Below, piece after piece: positions 1 through 21,849 of a stretch of DNA of 64,000 nucleotides (position 1 is its first letter; each line of letters begins with the position of its first letter). Source of the DNA: Saccharina japonica. Taxonomy: Eukaryota; Sar; Phaeophyceae; Laminariales; Laminariaceae. The stretch covers positions 147,087 through 211,086 of the forward strand of contig MEHQ01002504.1 of NCBI GenBank assembly GCA_008828725.1, in the 5' to 3' direction. The translations under genes and the position numbers were made by a program. The notes under the pieces are model-generated. The model worked only from the letters and a program-made list of their open reading frames with translations, was not told the DNA's origin and ran no database searches.

Positions 1-60
1 TCCTGTCCTGTCCTGTCCTGTCCTGTCCTGTCCTGTCCTGTCCTGTCCTGTCCTGTCCTG
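1..60. repeat. (TCCTG)n microsatellite at window edge
   Basis: Twelve perfect copies of a five-base unit run off the left edge of the window, so the true length is unknown. It lies in the intron or flank just before the first visible kelch exon. Confidence 0.95.
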
Positions 61-92
61 CCTTGCCCTGCCTATATCGGGGTTTGGTATAG

Positions 93-10082
<9,990 letters not shown>

Positions 10083-10106
10083 NNNNNNNNNNNNNNNNNN
10101 NNNNNN
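10083..10106. other. Assembly gap (24 N) after a G run
   Basis: The gap interrupts the last visible kelch exon directly after GGGGGGGGGG. What follows to the right is not continuous with the gene. Confidence 0.99.
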
Positions 10107-13100
10107 GGGCTCCGCGGGCACCGGAGCACCTGCAGACGCAGTTCGCCAAGACATGGCGGGCTGTGCCCTCCATATGCAGTGCGGTTCCACTCAGAGAAAT
10201 CTCGTGACGGGCTGTTCGCGGATACGCCGCGGCGGGTTGTGCCCGCGGCAAGATGCGTGCGGGACACGACTGGGGGGACCGGGAGCTCGCTTCTACGACC
10301 GTCGGTACGGACGTCTTCCAGTCCGCGGTGAGGCGGCTCAGCCCCGCCCTAGCATCGCTCCCCCCGCACGCCACCGGGGCAGGAGCACCGACGATGACCG
10401 ACAGGCCCCACCGAGCGACCCCGAAGTCCCCCACCAAGTCCATGGACGACATCATGCGCTGTGCAAGCGCGTTACAAGGGTTTGTTATCGCCAGCGAATC
10501 TACGGCGACAACGCTTCTGGATACGGTCCGCTGTGTCGCGCAGCTCAAAAGAACCTTCCTCGACGCGTGTGGACGACGTCGTCATGCCGGCGAGCAACGG
10601 CAAGTCGGCCGACGGCCAGAGCGTGACATCCTGCCGTCGATACGCTGCTCATCCAGAACCCGAAGGTGTGAGGCGTCCGGCAACGTCGCAGGTCAACACC
10701 CGATGGCTGGACGACAAGGGACGAAGCGGTCCGGCGACCACCTCTTCGCGGTGATCCACGAAGCGGAGGGGGGCAAAGCGGACCCGTACCGTGATTCCAC
10801 ACACGGGCAGACGAGCCAATGGTGCCTACATGCGCTCGTCACGAGATCGTCATCGACCGCGACGTGCCGCGAGACGCTGCTCAGCAGAAAAATCTCAGCA
10901 CGGGGATAAGATCGCGAGCAGGTGGACGAGGCAGCGGCTGTTCCTCTGCTCGCAGGACCGATGGCAACGTTTGGCTGACGCGGAGTCGGCTTCCCGCTAG
11001 CGCACCGCGGACCTGCCGTCCCCTTCACCCTACAAGGTCGGTTCTCTCACGCCTCCCGGGTTCAAACCTAGTCAAAGACCTATCATCGCGCAACGGCTGT
11101 CGAGACGACGTCGCCTACCTCTGCCCGAGACGCCAGCGCATCTTCGTCAACTTCAAGAAACGTCGTGGACACAGCGGGTCAGTCCCGTTCGCGCGGCGCA
11201 GACGGCAATCGTTCACGAACGAGTCACGCCGCGGAATTCACCTTCCGGTCGCGCGAGTTCGAGAGATGAGATCGATTCTTCTCCACCCGGACGACCAAGG
11301 ATTGTACTCTTTCTGCCGACTGCGATGCAGTGTGGCAGCGACCTCGGGCTCCGCGGCGAGAACCTGATCCTCTGCGCGAGCACGACTCACGAATTGGCGC
11401 CACTACGCAAAGGAGGGGCGGGAGTCGCACAATCGATACCGTTCCCGTTCACCGACGGCCCTCCGTTTCGGCGACTCGAGGCATCGCCACCGGACGACTT
11501 CACCTCAAGCAGCACGAGACACGCGCGTGCAAGCTCAATACTTCGACTCGACCGGCGCAGCTGGCGAAGAACGGGCAGCCAAGGAGCATTATCTCGCACT
11601 GATCGAGCCCTCCGGCGGGCCGACCGGGTGCTGGCGATTCATGTGCGAGGCTTTACACGGTGATGAGAGCCCCGAGCCCGCGGTTCATGTAAGTTCCACC
11701 CCCGCAATCCCCCAGTCAAGGCGGCGGTCTTCCCGCGTCAAAAGGACGTATGCCCAACGGTCCGGCAGCGCACGCGAGCTCCGCCAAAATTCGCGGCACC
11801 TGGGGCGATCGATACACGAAGAAGCAGTCGATCGCAACGGTACCCGGATGACGAGCGGGGACGCCGTACTGCTTACATCGATGGATTCCTGACGGACGAC
11901 CGTGACCGCGTGGACCGGACACGGCGAGAGGAGCGGAGGGCGGAATGGGCGACCGCGCGTTCCTGGCGCGAGAAGCGGCGTGTAACCGGCCCGCGCCCGG
12001 CGCACGGGCATTCGCCCGCATCCCGGGTTTTGGCGTATACGCCCCGGGCGGGCGCTAACCCGGCTCTGAGGGGTGCTGCACCGCCCAAGTCGGCGACAGG
12101 GGCATGTCGCGCGTCCCGAAAGATCCGGGCCTCGGATCCCAGAAGAAGGTTTCGGGCGGGTGCCCCGGGATCGTGGTCGCCTGAGCCCCGGCGGTTTCCG
12201 CGGCTTCGGGGTGCATCGGTGTGAAATGATCATCGGGATCGGTGTGTGCTTTCTCCTGTTGGGGCATCGCGCGGTCATCCCGGTCGCCGTTCGGCCAAGC
12301 GTGGGAGCCAGGTAGATGGGACCAGTAGCGCCTGACGGCTGCCGACGGGTACCTGTCCGGACGTGATGCCTCGGGTCGTCGAGCCCCGGACATGGTGAAT
12401 CTCGAGCCATGTGTCGCAACATGTCTGGCCGTGCCTTTCCGGGGGCGACCTTCTGAAGAGGGACTGTGCGTCTGAGACCCGCAGACCTGACGGCATTGCT
12501 GGCGTCGGCGCATTAGGCCGTCCCCTGCGACGAGCAGCGAGGCTGAGGTCCAGCGAACCTGCATCAACGCGCGGCTGAACTCGGCGGGCCGACGCGCCTG
12601 TACGAGACGGCGCGACCTACAAGGCGGACCTGGACGGCCCGAGCGGCGGGCACCTGAGCGCGCAGTCGAACAAGCAGGTGAGAGCACTCGATCGAATCGC
12701 CGCAGGCGCGGACGACGGAGGGCAGAAGAACCTGGACAACACCACCATCACCAGCCCGATGGACGGCATCGGTACGGCCCGCTGAACACCGATCGCGAAC
12801 GGTGATCGCGCACGACCAACACACCCCGCCATCGTGATGGAATCGCGGATCCCTGTCGCAGCATGCTCTGTTCAAGCGAGTGACAGCGAACACTCGCGCC
12901 GATCGCCGAGGCCACTCCGGTGACGTCTACCATCAACGCGCTACCCGAGCGGATCACGCAACGTCGAGCGGATCGGCATCAAGCGCATCGCTCGGACGCA
13001 CCGGCATCTTCCAGTCGAGATCCTGCCCTCGATCGAGACGTCGGGCGACCGCTGTACTCGGCTGACGGCGAGCTCAGTGACATCGCTGTCGAGGAGTTCT

Positions 13101-16100
13101 TTTACGTTGGTCCGTTGCCCTCGCAGCAGCGTGCTGGCCGGCGCGTGACGAGTGCCCACGACTGAAGAAGGACAACGCGTACGTGGATCCGAGAAGGCGT
13201 TCGCCCTTGTTATTATGAACGAGGCAAGACGCTCGGCCCGCCCGTCGAGGTCGGGCGAGCGCTGACGCACCACCTCATCACGGGCCTGACCGGGACGAGC
13301 GGTGAATCCTCAGCGCCGTACGGGTGCTGCCATCGGGCACGACCAGGCGGTGCGATCAGACGCCGGCCCGCAGCCGGCCTGAGGCGCGACGAGCGATCGC
13401 GGACACGATGAGACAGAGCCCGGCCGAATCCGCGACGACCCCGAGGCGGAGTCGGCCGACCGACGAAGTCTCCGCGGGTGAGCCGACGACGCCATCCGAC
13501 GCCGCGCACGCCCCCGGTCGGGCGGTCGCGCGCCCCGCGACGACGATGAATCCCCCGCGGGGGGCCTGCCACAAGGTACAGATCGGCGAGGAGCCGCGTG
13601 CCACGCCCTGCAACTGACCTGACGATCCGCGCAACGACTTCGTCGCGATATGGGGCGTCGGGCTCAGCAAGCCACGCTATCAACATCCTCGTGCCTCGAC
13701 GGCGACCAAGGCGGTTAACGTCCGAAACCGGCCCCGACACACAATATGAAGAACAACACTGGACGGTGCGCAACGAAAGATCGTTTATCTTCCCGAGCTT
13801 CGAGTTGCTGCCCCCCGAGCGCCCTCCAAGAACTTGATGCTCCCGATGCCTCATACTCGTTTCTATGCCAAGCACCTGTTCATGCGCCCGCGCCCCAACG
13901 TCGTCGCTGCGACTATCCCTGGGGCTGGCCGAGCCGGATTGGGCACAAAGCCCAAAACCAGCTCGCGCCTCCTGGCCTCAGCCCAGCCTGCCGCGTGCGC
14001 CTCTGCCGCCCTGCGCGGCGCGCTCGTGACACAACCCTGGGCGTGCTGCTGCCGACGACCGACGGGCAACCGATTCCAAGACCGACGGTCGAGATCATCG
14101 ACTGTTCCGTCACCTCACCGTCCGCGGGCAGACGAATCTATCGTGACGCACGAGAGGAGTCGCGGCACGCGAGCGGATCTGTGTCGCCGCTCGCGCGACG
14201 GCAGTCAGACGACTACCCGACCGTACGACGGATCCCGTGCATCAGCGACTGAGTCGACCGATGGCGCGTCAGCTCGCCCGCTGAAGCGGCACGCGACAAC
14301 GCCGAGTCGCGATGGTGAGCTGAACCCCTTCAATCCTCTTCGCGCCCTCGTCTTTTACCTTGCGCTGTGCTCAGACGCTTCCTGGCTACGGCATCTTCTC
14401 CCGTTCCGTGCTTCTCGACCTGACATGCTGTCACATCATTCATCGGCGTCGCGGATGGTATCGGCACATCGGCCGCTCACGGCAAAAGCGTCTGCTCAAG
14501 ATTCAAACGTTCCGCGCCGCAAGATGTCATTGGGGGTTACGCTCCCCGAGGACATCGACGACGAGTGAGCTGGCTGACTCGTGAGCTCTCTACGCTACGG
14601 AACGAACTCATCCTCGACCGCGCGCCATTCGATCGAGAAACTCAGCCCATCGCTCGATGCGATGACTCGAACTACACGGAAAGCTCGTCGCGGCGCGGAC
14701 GTTCCGCGGCATCTGCCACGACGGCACACATCGGAAGACCGCCAGATGATCTTCGCGCGCCCTTTCAGCCCTATCGACATCGAGGAGAACCGTCAGTCTC
14801 TTTCTCAACGCCGCCGCATCGACGAGATGAACCTGGACCCGAGCCCAACCGGTGATTTAGCTCTGAGCTCGGCGGCGCCGGTTCTCTGATCATCGTTCGG
14901 TGGAGAAGGACCTGCAGTTCTATGGCGACGGGGACGCGCAGCGAGTCTTATCCCCTTCGAGACCCACAAGCATATGAACCCGTAACACGTGGACCAACTT
15001 CCTGCTGAGACTGACTCGACCCCCGAGCAGCGGCGCCGACGCGGGAGGGCCATTGGCCGTCGATCCGGCCTTCATCCTGCGCAAGCACCGCAACCTGACC
15101 AGAGCCGAACACTTTCACAATTCCGCATGCCTCCAGACGGTGATAGCAGTCACACGGCATGGCCAGCGCATCACTTCGTCGCCAGGCATCATGTGGTCAC
15201 GCTGTTCGGGCATGTCGATCATAATCATGCTCGCGACTTGAGCGAGCGACGCGCGAAGATCTCGGCTGCGCCAAGCGGTCGGCGCCCGCCCCTCTGTGCC
15301 TTGCCATTCCTGACACCGTTTCTGTGCGTGCGCGCTCCCCATCGGGGTCATGATCGGGATGGATCGTGCGCTGCTCCGTATGATCGTGAGCGGAGCGACG
15401 GTCGGTGCCCCCGTGATTTCTCGCGTTTCCTCGCTGCGGCATCTCGGCGTGATTCTCCGGGCCATTTCCGGCGATCAAGCGTGGCGAGCGCCTTCAACCC
15501 GTATCAACGCATCGCACGAATAAGCACCAGCAGTGCGAGCAGCAGAGGCCAAAGGGAATCAGGTGACAAGGGGACGAACGTGAAGGTTCGCCGCGACCCC
15601 GTGCGTCCGGGATGCCTCGCGTCTGTCCTGCTTCTCGGCGTGTCCACAACCCGTTTTCGGCCCGACCCGATGACTACGCCCCGGCGCGGCCTCGATCCAG
15701 CGTCTTCGCACGTGCCGCCCGCTAAACATTCGACGGTCCCCCCCGAGCGTTGCATCACGAGCCGCTGGCCAGCCGCAGCGATTCGACCTGCCCGACCCCG
15801 ATCGCCAGCCGACGCGTTCGACGCACGTGGAACCGGTTCGAATGTCGCCTCGAAGCAGGCGCGCGGCGGTGCTGCAACAACTGGATCTCGAGCCTCAGCT
15901 CAACTCCCCGACGTATCCCCCGAATCGGTCCCAGAGAGACAAGGGCCTGTTCGAGCGTGTTCACGCTCAGCGTGCTCGTTGCGGCCGAGACGGTTACACG
16001 CCGACGGCCTCGACCCTCCGGGCAGCGCACACGCTCGCATTCGATCACCCCTGGCTTCCGCATCCCGCTGCGCACGGGGTGTAGCGGCCAGTCTCGGCTC

Positions 16101-18261
16101 CGTCTCAACCGTTCAAAGCACGGACAACGCGTTTCAACACGCTCACCCCCGCGATCACACGAGCCTCGCGTTAGCCTGTATCACAAACCTCTCCGGTCGG
16201 TGGCGCCGGGCACAACGCACGCATCCGCATCGACCGAGTCGAAACCGGCAGATCTCCGTAAGTTCCTGCAGACGAAGCTCTCGGAGTCATTCCCAGATCG
16301 CCGCGAGCCGAAAGCGCTCGTACTGCGGCTGTACGCGGCGCCAACCGCATCGACGTGAACGATCCAGCCAGTACGACTGGCGCTCGCGCAGCAGCTGCAG
16401 ACCTTCCGGGCCCAGTTCGACGCGGCAGTCGTCGCGCCAGATCGCATGTCGTGCGGGCGGTCCGGGCCTCGCACCGCGATGACCACATCATCCGATAGCG
16501 CACACAACAGCGTGCTCACGCGAAGCAGCGCGCAGCTCAACGGATCGTGAACATCCCCGGCTCGACGTGGACACGTCGCTTGAACGTGCGTCCGATCTCG
16601 ACCCGACCCGGTGCCATGCGCCACAGCCAGAAAAACGTCCAAAATCCAAAAACGACGCATTAGTTAGAGTTGTCCAGAAACGTTGCCGCTCCGTCGCCAT
16701 AAAAAAATGCCGAGCTGTATGCGAGCCGAATCCCATAAATCCGAACCACACTCACGGCCAAACAATGCGATGCCCGATGCCACCATCAACCAATCCCCGA
16801 CCCGTATACAACTGGTCAGCGACCCATCGGAACAAGTAGATGATCTTTCTACAACCCCGAATAATCCCCTTATAACCTGTCAGCCGCACCCGCAAATAAT
16901 GACAGCATCCAACAGATGTACGACCAGGACAGCCCCCGTCGCCAGGATCGTTCGGCGCAAATGGCCTGTCGGCGCTATCGTGAATCCAAATATGAAAAGC
17001 CAAGGCCCCAATATCCAAAACTAAGCCATACGAGGCCGAGGAAAAACCAACGACACCATTTGATGCGAACATCCGGATGCGGGACGTACCCTTTCGTTAA
17101 TACATTCACCCAGGTCACATGCTCTCCGCGCCAGTCACGCCGCATCACACTTGTGTTCTCATCCTAACTCATGAAAACTAATTGGCAACAGATACGATCA
17201 TCGCTGGCGGCCATCCGGAAACCGCGCAATGGTGTAATGAGTTCATGATCATCGTTATGCCCCTTCGTAGGTGCGCGCACATCACACCCCGTCGTGCGAT
17301 TTACACCATCATCAACATGCTTGCCATAACGTCACTGAATCGCATCCCTCGCGTCAGACGTACGCTATGCTTTGCGTTTCATCCTGTCCCCATGCCCGTT
17401 CCTGCGGTGGCCTCCCAATCCCATCAAAAAGGCCATCAGCTTCAGATCATCGAGATCTGCCAGTCGCCCGCGTGCGACCATTCTGGCATCGTTAAGTTCG
17501 CTTCAATGCCGATCCCGCCTTGAATATCGACATCCGAGTAATTATATCACGACAACTGTAGTCTTTCGAAAATTGATTTGGTCGAGTATGACGCTCGGAC
17601 GCAAGCACGCTCATCGCATGTGGCGTGCGAGCAAGCCGAAATTTTCGGTCAGTCCGGATTCGCGTAGTCATCATCACCTTCGCCGGTTCTGATAACTTTA
17701 CCAGGGCTGTTTTTAAACGAAAAACACGTATGCTGAGAGCGCCGCACGATGCGGTCATTTTCCTTTCATTGATTCTCCGAACCAAGCGACTGCCGATCTC
17801 ACCAATGAATGTTGTGACTGTGCGCAATAAATCAACGGCCGAATCGCAAGCCGATCCCAATTTGCGACGCAGATACGCTATGTTTTATCCGTGATTCTGC
17901 ACGCACACCCTTTCTGGGTTCTTATGTTGACGTTTCCAGATCACATCATACAAAACAGGCTCGGCGCTATGCAGTTTATCAACGACATCTCGCCGTCAGC
18001 CTGATAACACAATGCTGACCATAACGACTTCCATCGCCTGCACCCACCTCTACGCCAAAAATGCAAATTAGTGCGGAAATAGAGGGGCAATTCATACCCC
18101 CACGGCTCGTCCCCCGGCTCTGCGAAGCGCATGTCTTCAAGATTTTCTTGAAACCTTTTGGGCCCTGATATCCCAACGTGACAGCACAGTCTTCCGGCTT
18201 GACAGGATTCGCTTCCGGGCCCATATGTCGGCATTACGAATCCCAAACGGACCTTCCAAAC
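10107..18261. other. GC-rich bacterial-like segment, probably a mis-inserted noisy long read
   Basis: Base composition changes abruptly at the gap. There is very high GC with CG-rich words until about 16.6 kb, then more moderate GC to 18.2 kb, and none of the host's repeats or introns appear. Frames break every few hundred bases, as expected for uncorrected indels in coding-dense bacterial DNA. One fragment (12615-12785) reads as a membrane-fusion protein. The minus strand between about 17070 and 16300 gives pieces of a membrane protein I cannot name. The 497-residue plus-strand frame at 14989-16482 has no recognisable domain and fits chance in GC-rich DNA. A real transferred segment is possible but less likely, given the damaged host duplicate on its right side. 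Confidence 0.7.
12615..12785 (+). CDS. Fragment of a bacterial membrane-fusion (HlyD/AcrA/MacA-type) protein
   Basis: The frame ends with KNLDNTTITSPMDGI (12726-12770). This is close to the conserved strand that returns from the hairpin into the lipoyl/barrel domains of periplasmic adaptor subunits of RND and ABC efflux pumps (typically NLxxTxIxAPxDGxV). The preceding 37 codons include an alanine- and glutamine-bearing helix-like stretch. Upstream and downstream the frame is lost. Identification rests on this one motif. Confidence 0.35.
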   Translation, partial: TYKADLDGPSGGHLSAQSNKQVRALDRIAAGADDGGQKNLDNTTITSPMDGIGTAR

Positions 18262-19095
18262 ATACGGGAGATCCCACTATGGATAACTCTCGTCGCTTCC
18301 CGGGTCCTAGTTAGTTCTCCACTCTTTCGCTTCAAACGAAGGGACCGCCTTGCGACCCGGAGCGGCACCCTTGATGAACTTCCGGCATGGTCTTCTTTGC
18401 CCTGTCGTTTGAGGTATCCATCTTTCAATGCCGTGCAATTCTTCCCAGAGTCTAGCTCCGATAACATACAGGTTCGCCTGTTAGGTCACTTACCCTGTCC
18501 TTCATGCAGAAGCCAAAAACAGATAAAACAAAAATTCATGAACTCCTCTACTTCGGACTGATATACCCCTGCGTCGAGCAACCCGCCTATGCTTCGTTTT
18601 AAACTGTTCAAAACACTCATAAAACATACGCCTGACCAAATAAAATTAACAATCACAGGGTGACGGCCGTCGGGTCGCCAGAATACGGCTATCTAGCCAG
18701 GCGCGCCACATACTTAACATCGTCCAGCGCAATTTCAGCGTCAACGCACCGCCCACACTCCCAGGCGATGCTCCCAGCACGCACAAGTCAAGCCCCGACA
18801 AACAGGATCTAATCCTGCATCCGGCCTTAGCCACCCCCAGATATTTAGTGTCAGTAAGGGGTCCACGGGCATCAATCGGCGCGCGGCGAGTTGGACGGCC
18901 CCTCCTCGCGTGCGGTGTCCCTCCTTCTCCCTCGTCGCTTGGGTGGGTGCGCAGTGCCTCCATCCACGCCCCACATCTGTGGCCCGCACTATCGAGCCTG
19001 CCTCTAAGGCCCGCCGCCGCCACTTAGTACGCAGACGGAAAGATGGGGAGGCTGCCGTCCGCACTCTAGCTTGAAGCGAGTCATTGTTGTTCGGG
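18262..19095 (+). repeat. Error-rich duplicate of kelch intron end and last visible exon
   Basis: This stretch follows 9478-10080 collinearly, through the GGTATCCATCTTT and ACATACGCCTGACCAAA landmarks and the GGACGG and CCTCTAAGG parts of the exon. It carries a small insertion or deletion every 10-20 bases and lacks the AT microsatellite. About 185 bases of unrelated sequence replace the exon start (about 18657-18840). The dense indels destroy the exon frame. I treat it as an assembly artefact, not a second gene. Confidence 0.8.
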
Positions 19096-19935
19096 GTCGG
19101 GGGGCAAGAGTGGTAGCGGGGGGGGGGTGGAAGGGGAAAGGTGAGAAGGCAGAGGTCTGCGCCGTCGCTTGCTGATACCCCTTTGCTGCCTTCTTCTGGT
19201 GGTGGTGGTGGTGGTGGTGGTGGCGGCGGTGGTGGTGGTAGTGGCGGTGGTGGTGGTGGCGGTGGTGGTATACCTTCGTACCAGGCCGTACATGAGTGAT
19301 CGGAGGATGGAGAATGCGTTTTACAAGAATTGCGTAAAATAAATAGTATGCCAGGTAGTAGTAGTTTTTTGCACAGTTTTGTGTTGCTCATGTAGTGGTG
19401 TTGGTATTGGTATTGGTGGTGGTAGTGGTGGTGGAAGGGAGTGGACGAGGAGGCTAAGGTCTGCGCTGTCACTTGTCGATAGCCCTCTGCTCCGGTATTC
19501 TTCTGCTGCTACTGGGTCGGGTTCTGGTTCTGGTCCCCGTTCTGATTCCGGTTGTGGTGCTGGTGACGCTTAACCTTCGCACTAGGTGGTGGAGAAATGG
19601 CTGAAATACGGCAGACTTCTGGATGTTTTCGTACGAAAAGCGGCGGAAGTTATGTTAGCACAGGTTACTTAATTTAGCACAGGTATGTTATCTTATCACG
19701 AGTTATTTTCTTACGGCGGTGGTTTGTGGTGGTGGTGGTAGTGGTAGTGGAAGAGAGCGAGTGGAGAGATTAAGGTCTGCACCATCGCTTGTCGGTAGCC
19801 CTCTGCTGTCTTCTGCTGCTGCTGTCTGCTGTCTGCTGCTGCTGCTGCTGCTGCTGCTACTGCTATTGCCTTGGTTCTACTTCGCTGCCAGCTTCTGGTC
19901 CTGCCTCTGGTTCTCGTTGCGCGAAGCCTTTTACT
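19096..19935. repeat. Three spaced copies of a GGTGGTGGTAGTGG...CTGCTGCTG module
   Basis: Modules at about 19100-19260, 19395-19575 and 19715-19935 share GGTGGT(A/G)GTGG tracts, then GGTCTGC(G/A)CC(A/G)TCGCTTG, a TAGCCCTCTGCT word and a TTCTGCTGCT tract. They are spaced about 310 bases apart. No gene is seen. If the kelch exon continues past the gap, its end could be the GT donor near 19141, but I cannot show this. Confidence 0.55.
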
Positions 19936-20234
19936 AAACGTCTGACAAATCACGATCTAGCTAGATCACCTGGATCCTGTAAGCTATCGTTGTGACATGT
20001 TGCGCAAGATCTGTACCGTACAGATGACGTAGGACAGGAATCTATCTGCCACTGAAATGTCTACAACATTAGCAGGCCATTCAGCGAGGAACGGTGGTCT
20101 GTGCAACGCGTGAACCTTCCCTCTGTACCATACCATGCGTTGGAGGAATGACTTGCCTATAATGGAAACGTTTACAATATGTATTTGCGTGAAAAAAAAG
20201 CAGCACCGGTACATAGTATGCATCATACTTATTA

Positions 20235-21090
20235 ATGGTACGTACTGGTATTCATGTGTTTTTTCACAGTTTTGGTTTTTTCGTCGACAGTGGGGGTGGT
20301 GGTAGCGGTGGCGGTAGTAACGTTGGTGAGGGTGGTGAGGGTGGTGATAGCGTGTTGATGTTGGTGGTATTAATAGCGACCGGGCGTTGGAGTGGGAGGG
20401 GGGGGGCGGGGACTCGCTAGGTTGAATGTTTTTAATTGTTTGTCATATTTTTAGGGTGCTTAAGTTGCTGTAAAAACAGCGTGGGACCCTGGATGCGAAC
20501 CATCGTCATTCCGCTCGAAAAACACAAGACACAATCAAACGCTTTACCAGGCAGAAGTTACTGTAGGCCGTATCGCCGTGGTTTTTCAAGTCGTATGTAG
20601 GTCGGAGGAGGGTGCTCAGACTCACCGCAAGCGCAATAGGAGCAGGGATGCATCTATCTGTGCCCGCAGCTTTCTGATTGGTCAATTTTTTATTGCGTGT
20701 GGGGGTTCCCCATCATTTTTGTATGGGGGGGGGGCGCTTCATGGAGCGTTTTAGGCGAAATTGAAAAGTTGACGAGTCAGAGGAGGAGCAGACTCATCCC
20801 ATGGTAGGTAGGTATGTATAGGGGTAGCAGTTAGCTTTAGCCTTCTCAGGCAAATATTTTTGTGACTGGCTATTAGTATACGCCTCAAGTGAGCAACTAC
20901 TACCGGTTATAATGACAATTTTGCTCGTATATTTGTTTTTAGCGCTAGCTCCTATGCTCTAATCAGTATAATCAAATGATGGGGTCGGATTGCGCGAAGA
21001 AAGTTCTTCGAAGTCATGATTCGGGTGGGCGAGAGGTATTGAGCTCCTCATGTGAGGAGCTCAGAAAGTAAGCCGCCACCCCTGTAAGGC
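20235..21090. other. Intergenic, no gene recognised
   Basis: A GGTGGTAGCGGTGG-rich block (20285-20410) is followed by unremarkable sequence. I see no exon with splice sites on either strand. Confidence 0.5.
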
Positions 21091-21094
21091 ACAG

Positions 21095-21255
21095 GCATTG
21101 CTCAGCAGAGGGGGAAAGAGGGTTCAATCGTAGGGTTTTGTAGGAGGGTTTGCATGTTGGAGCATTGCTGGCACAATTGCCCAGCAGAGGGGAGAAGAGG
21201 GTTCAATCGTGGGGTTTTGTAGGAGGGTTTGCATGTTGGAGCGTTGCTGCAACAA
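21095..21255. repeat. 79-base direct repeat, two copies
   Basis: GAGGGTTCAATCGT and TTTTGTAGGAGGGTTTGCA occur twice in near-identical context with about 79 bases between them. The following 600 bases hold a CTG repeat (21450-21490) and nothing I recognise as coding. Confidence 0.8.
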
Positions 21256-21849
21256 CATGCTTTTTCGGGGGGGCTACGTATTGTTCTAAGCAGAACCAAA
21301 ATATGGTGTGTATACATTAGGGGGGATGTTACGATTTCTGTCTCCATCGTGGGTTCTGATTACTATAATATTCTTACTACAATAGCCCACCCGGAATAAC
21401 TCTCCCAGTGCTGTTCTTGGTTGTGGCACTTGGCCGAGCGGCTGGCTGCTGCTGCTGTGCTGCTGCTGCTGCTGCTGCTTGCTGTTGCTGTGGTCAGAGC
21501 TGAACTCGGTGTGCGCTGCTGCCGTGATGAGAGTTGAACTCGTTGTGATGCGAGAGTTGCCTCGTGGTGCTGGTGTAGTATATATGTGGCACTGGATTTA
21601 TTGCTGACACTTGAAATTGATGGTAGGGCGCTTAAAGTCTAGTACCTGGTATAGGTTTTGGGGAGTGCTGAGTGGCTGCAACAGTTGGAGCAGTTCGTTT
21701 TTTATAAAACTGATTGCAGCAGTATGTTTGGGTATAGGGCGACAGGCAAGCCGACGCAAAACAAGACAGAGGACCACCACAGTAAAAGTTGTCGAATTTT
21801 CCGGGTCTTCGTCGTGGTCTGTCGCGATTCAGGCTTAGGCGGACGGGGG

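Noticed and set aside
14989-16482. 497-residue plus-strand open frame
   Set aside because: It lies in the GC-rich foreign block, where long chance frames are common. The translation is Arg/Ser/Pro-rich with no domain, and overlapping frames on the other strand look no worse.
10107-18261. Horizontal gene transfer island
   Set aside because: The N gap on the left and the damaged duplicate of host exon on the right argue for an assembly chimera.
18262-19095. Recent tandem duplication of the kelch gene end
   Set aside because: The differences are frequent single-base indels typical of raw long reads, not the substitutions expected of an aging paralogue.
21430-21560. tRNA-Ser/Leu gene (TGGCCGAGCGG word)
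   Set aside because: The A-box-like word is followed by a CTG repeat. No T-arm and no pairing acceptor strands are found.
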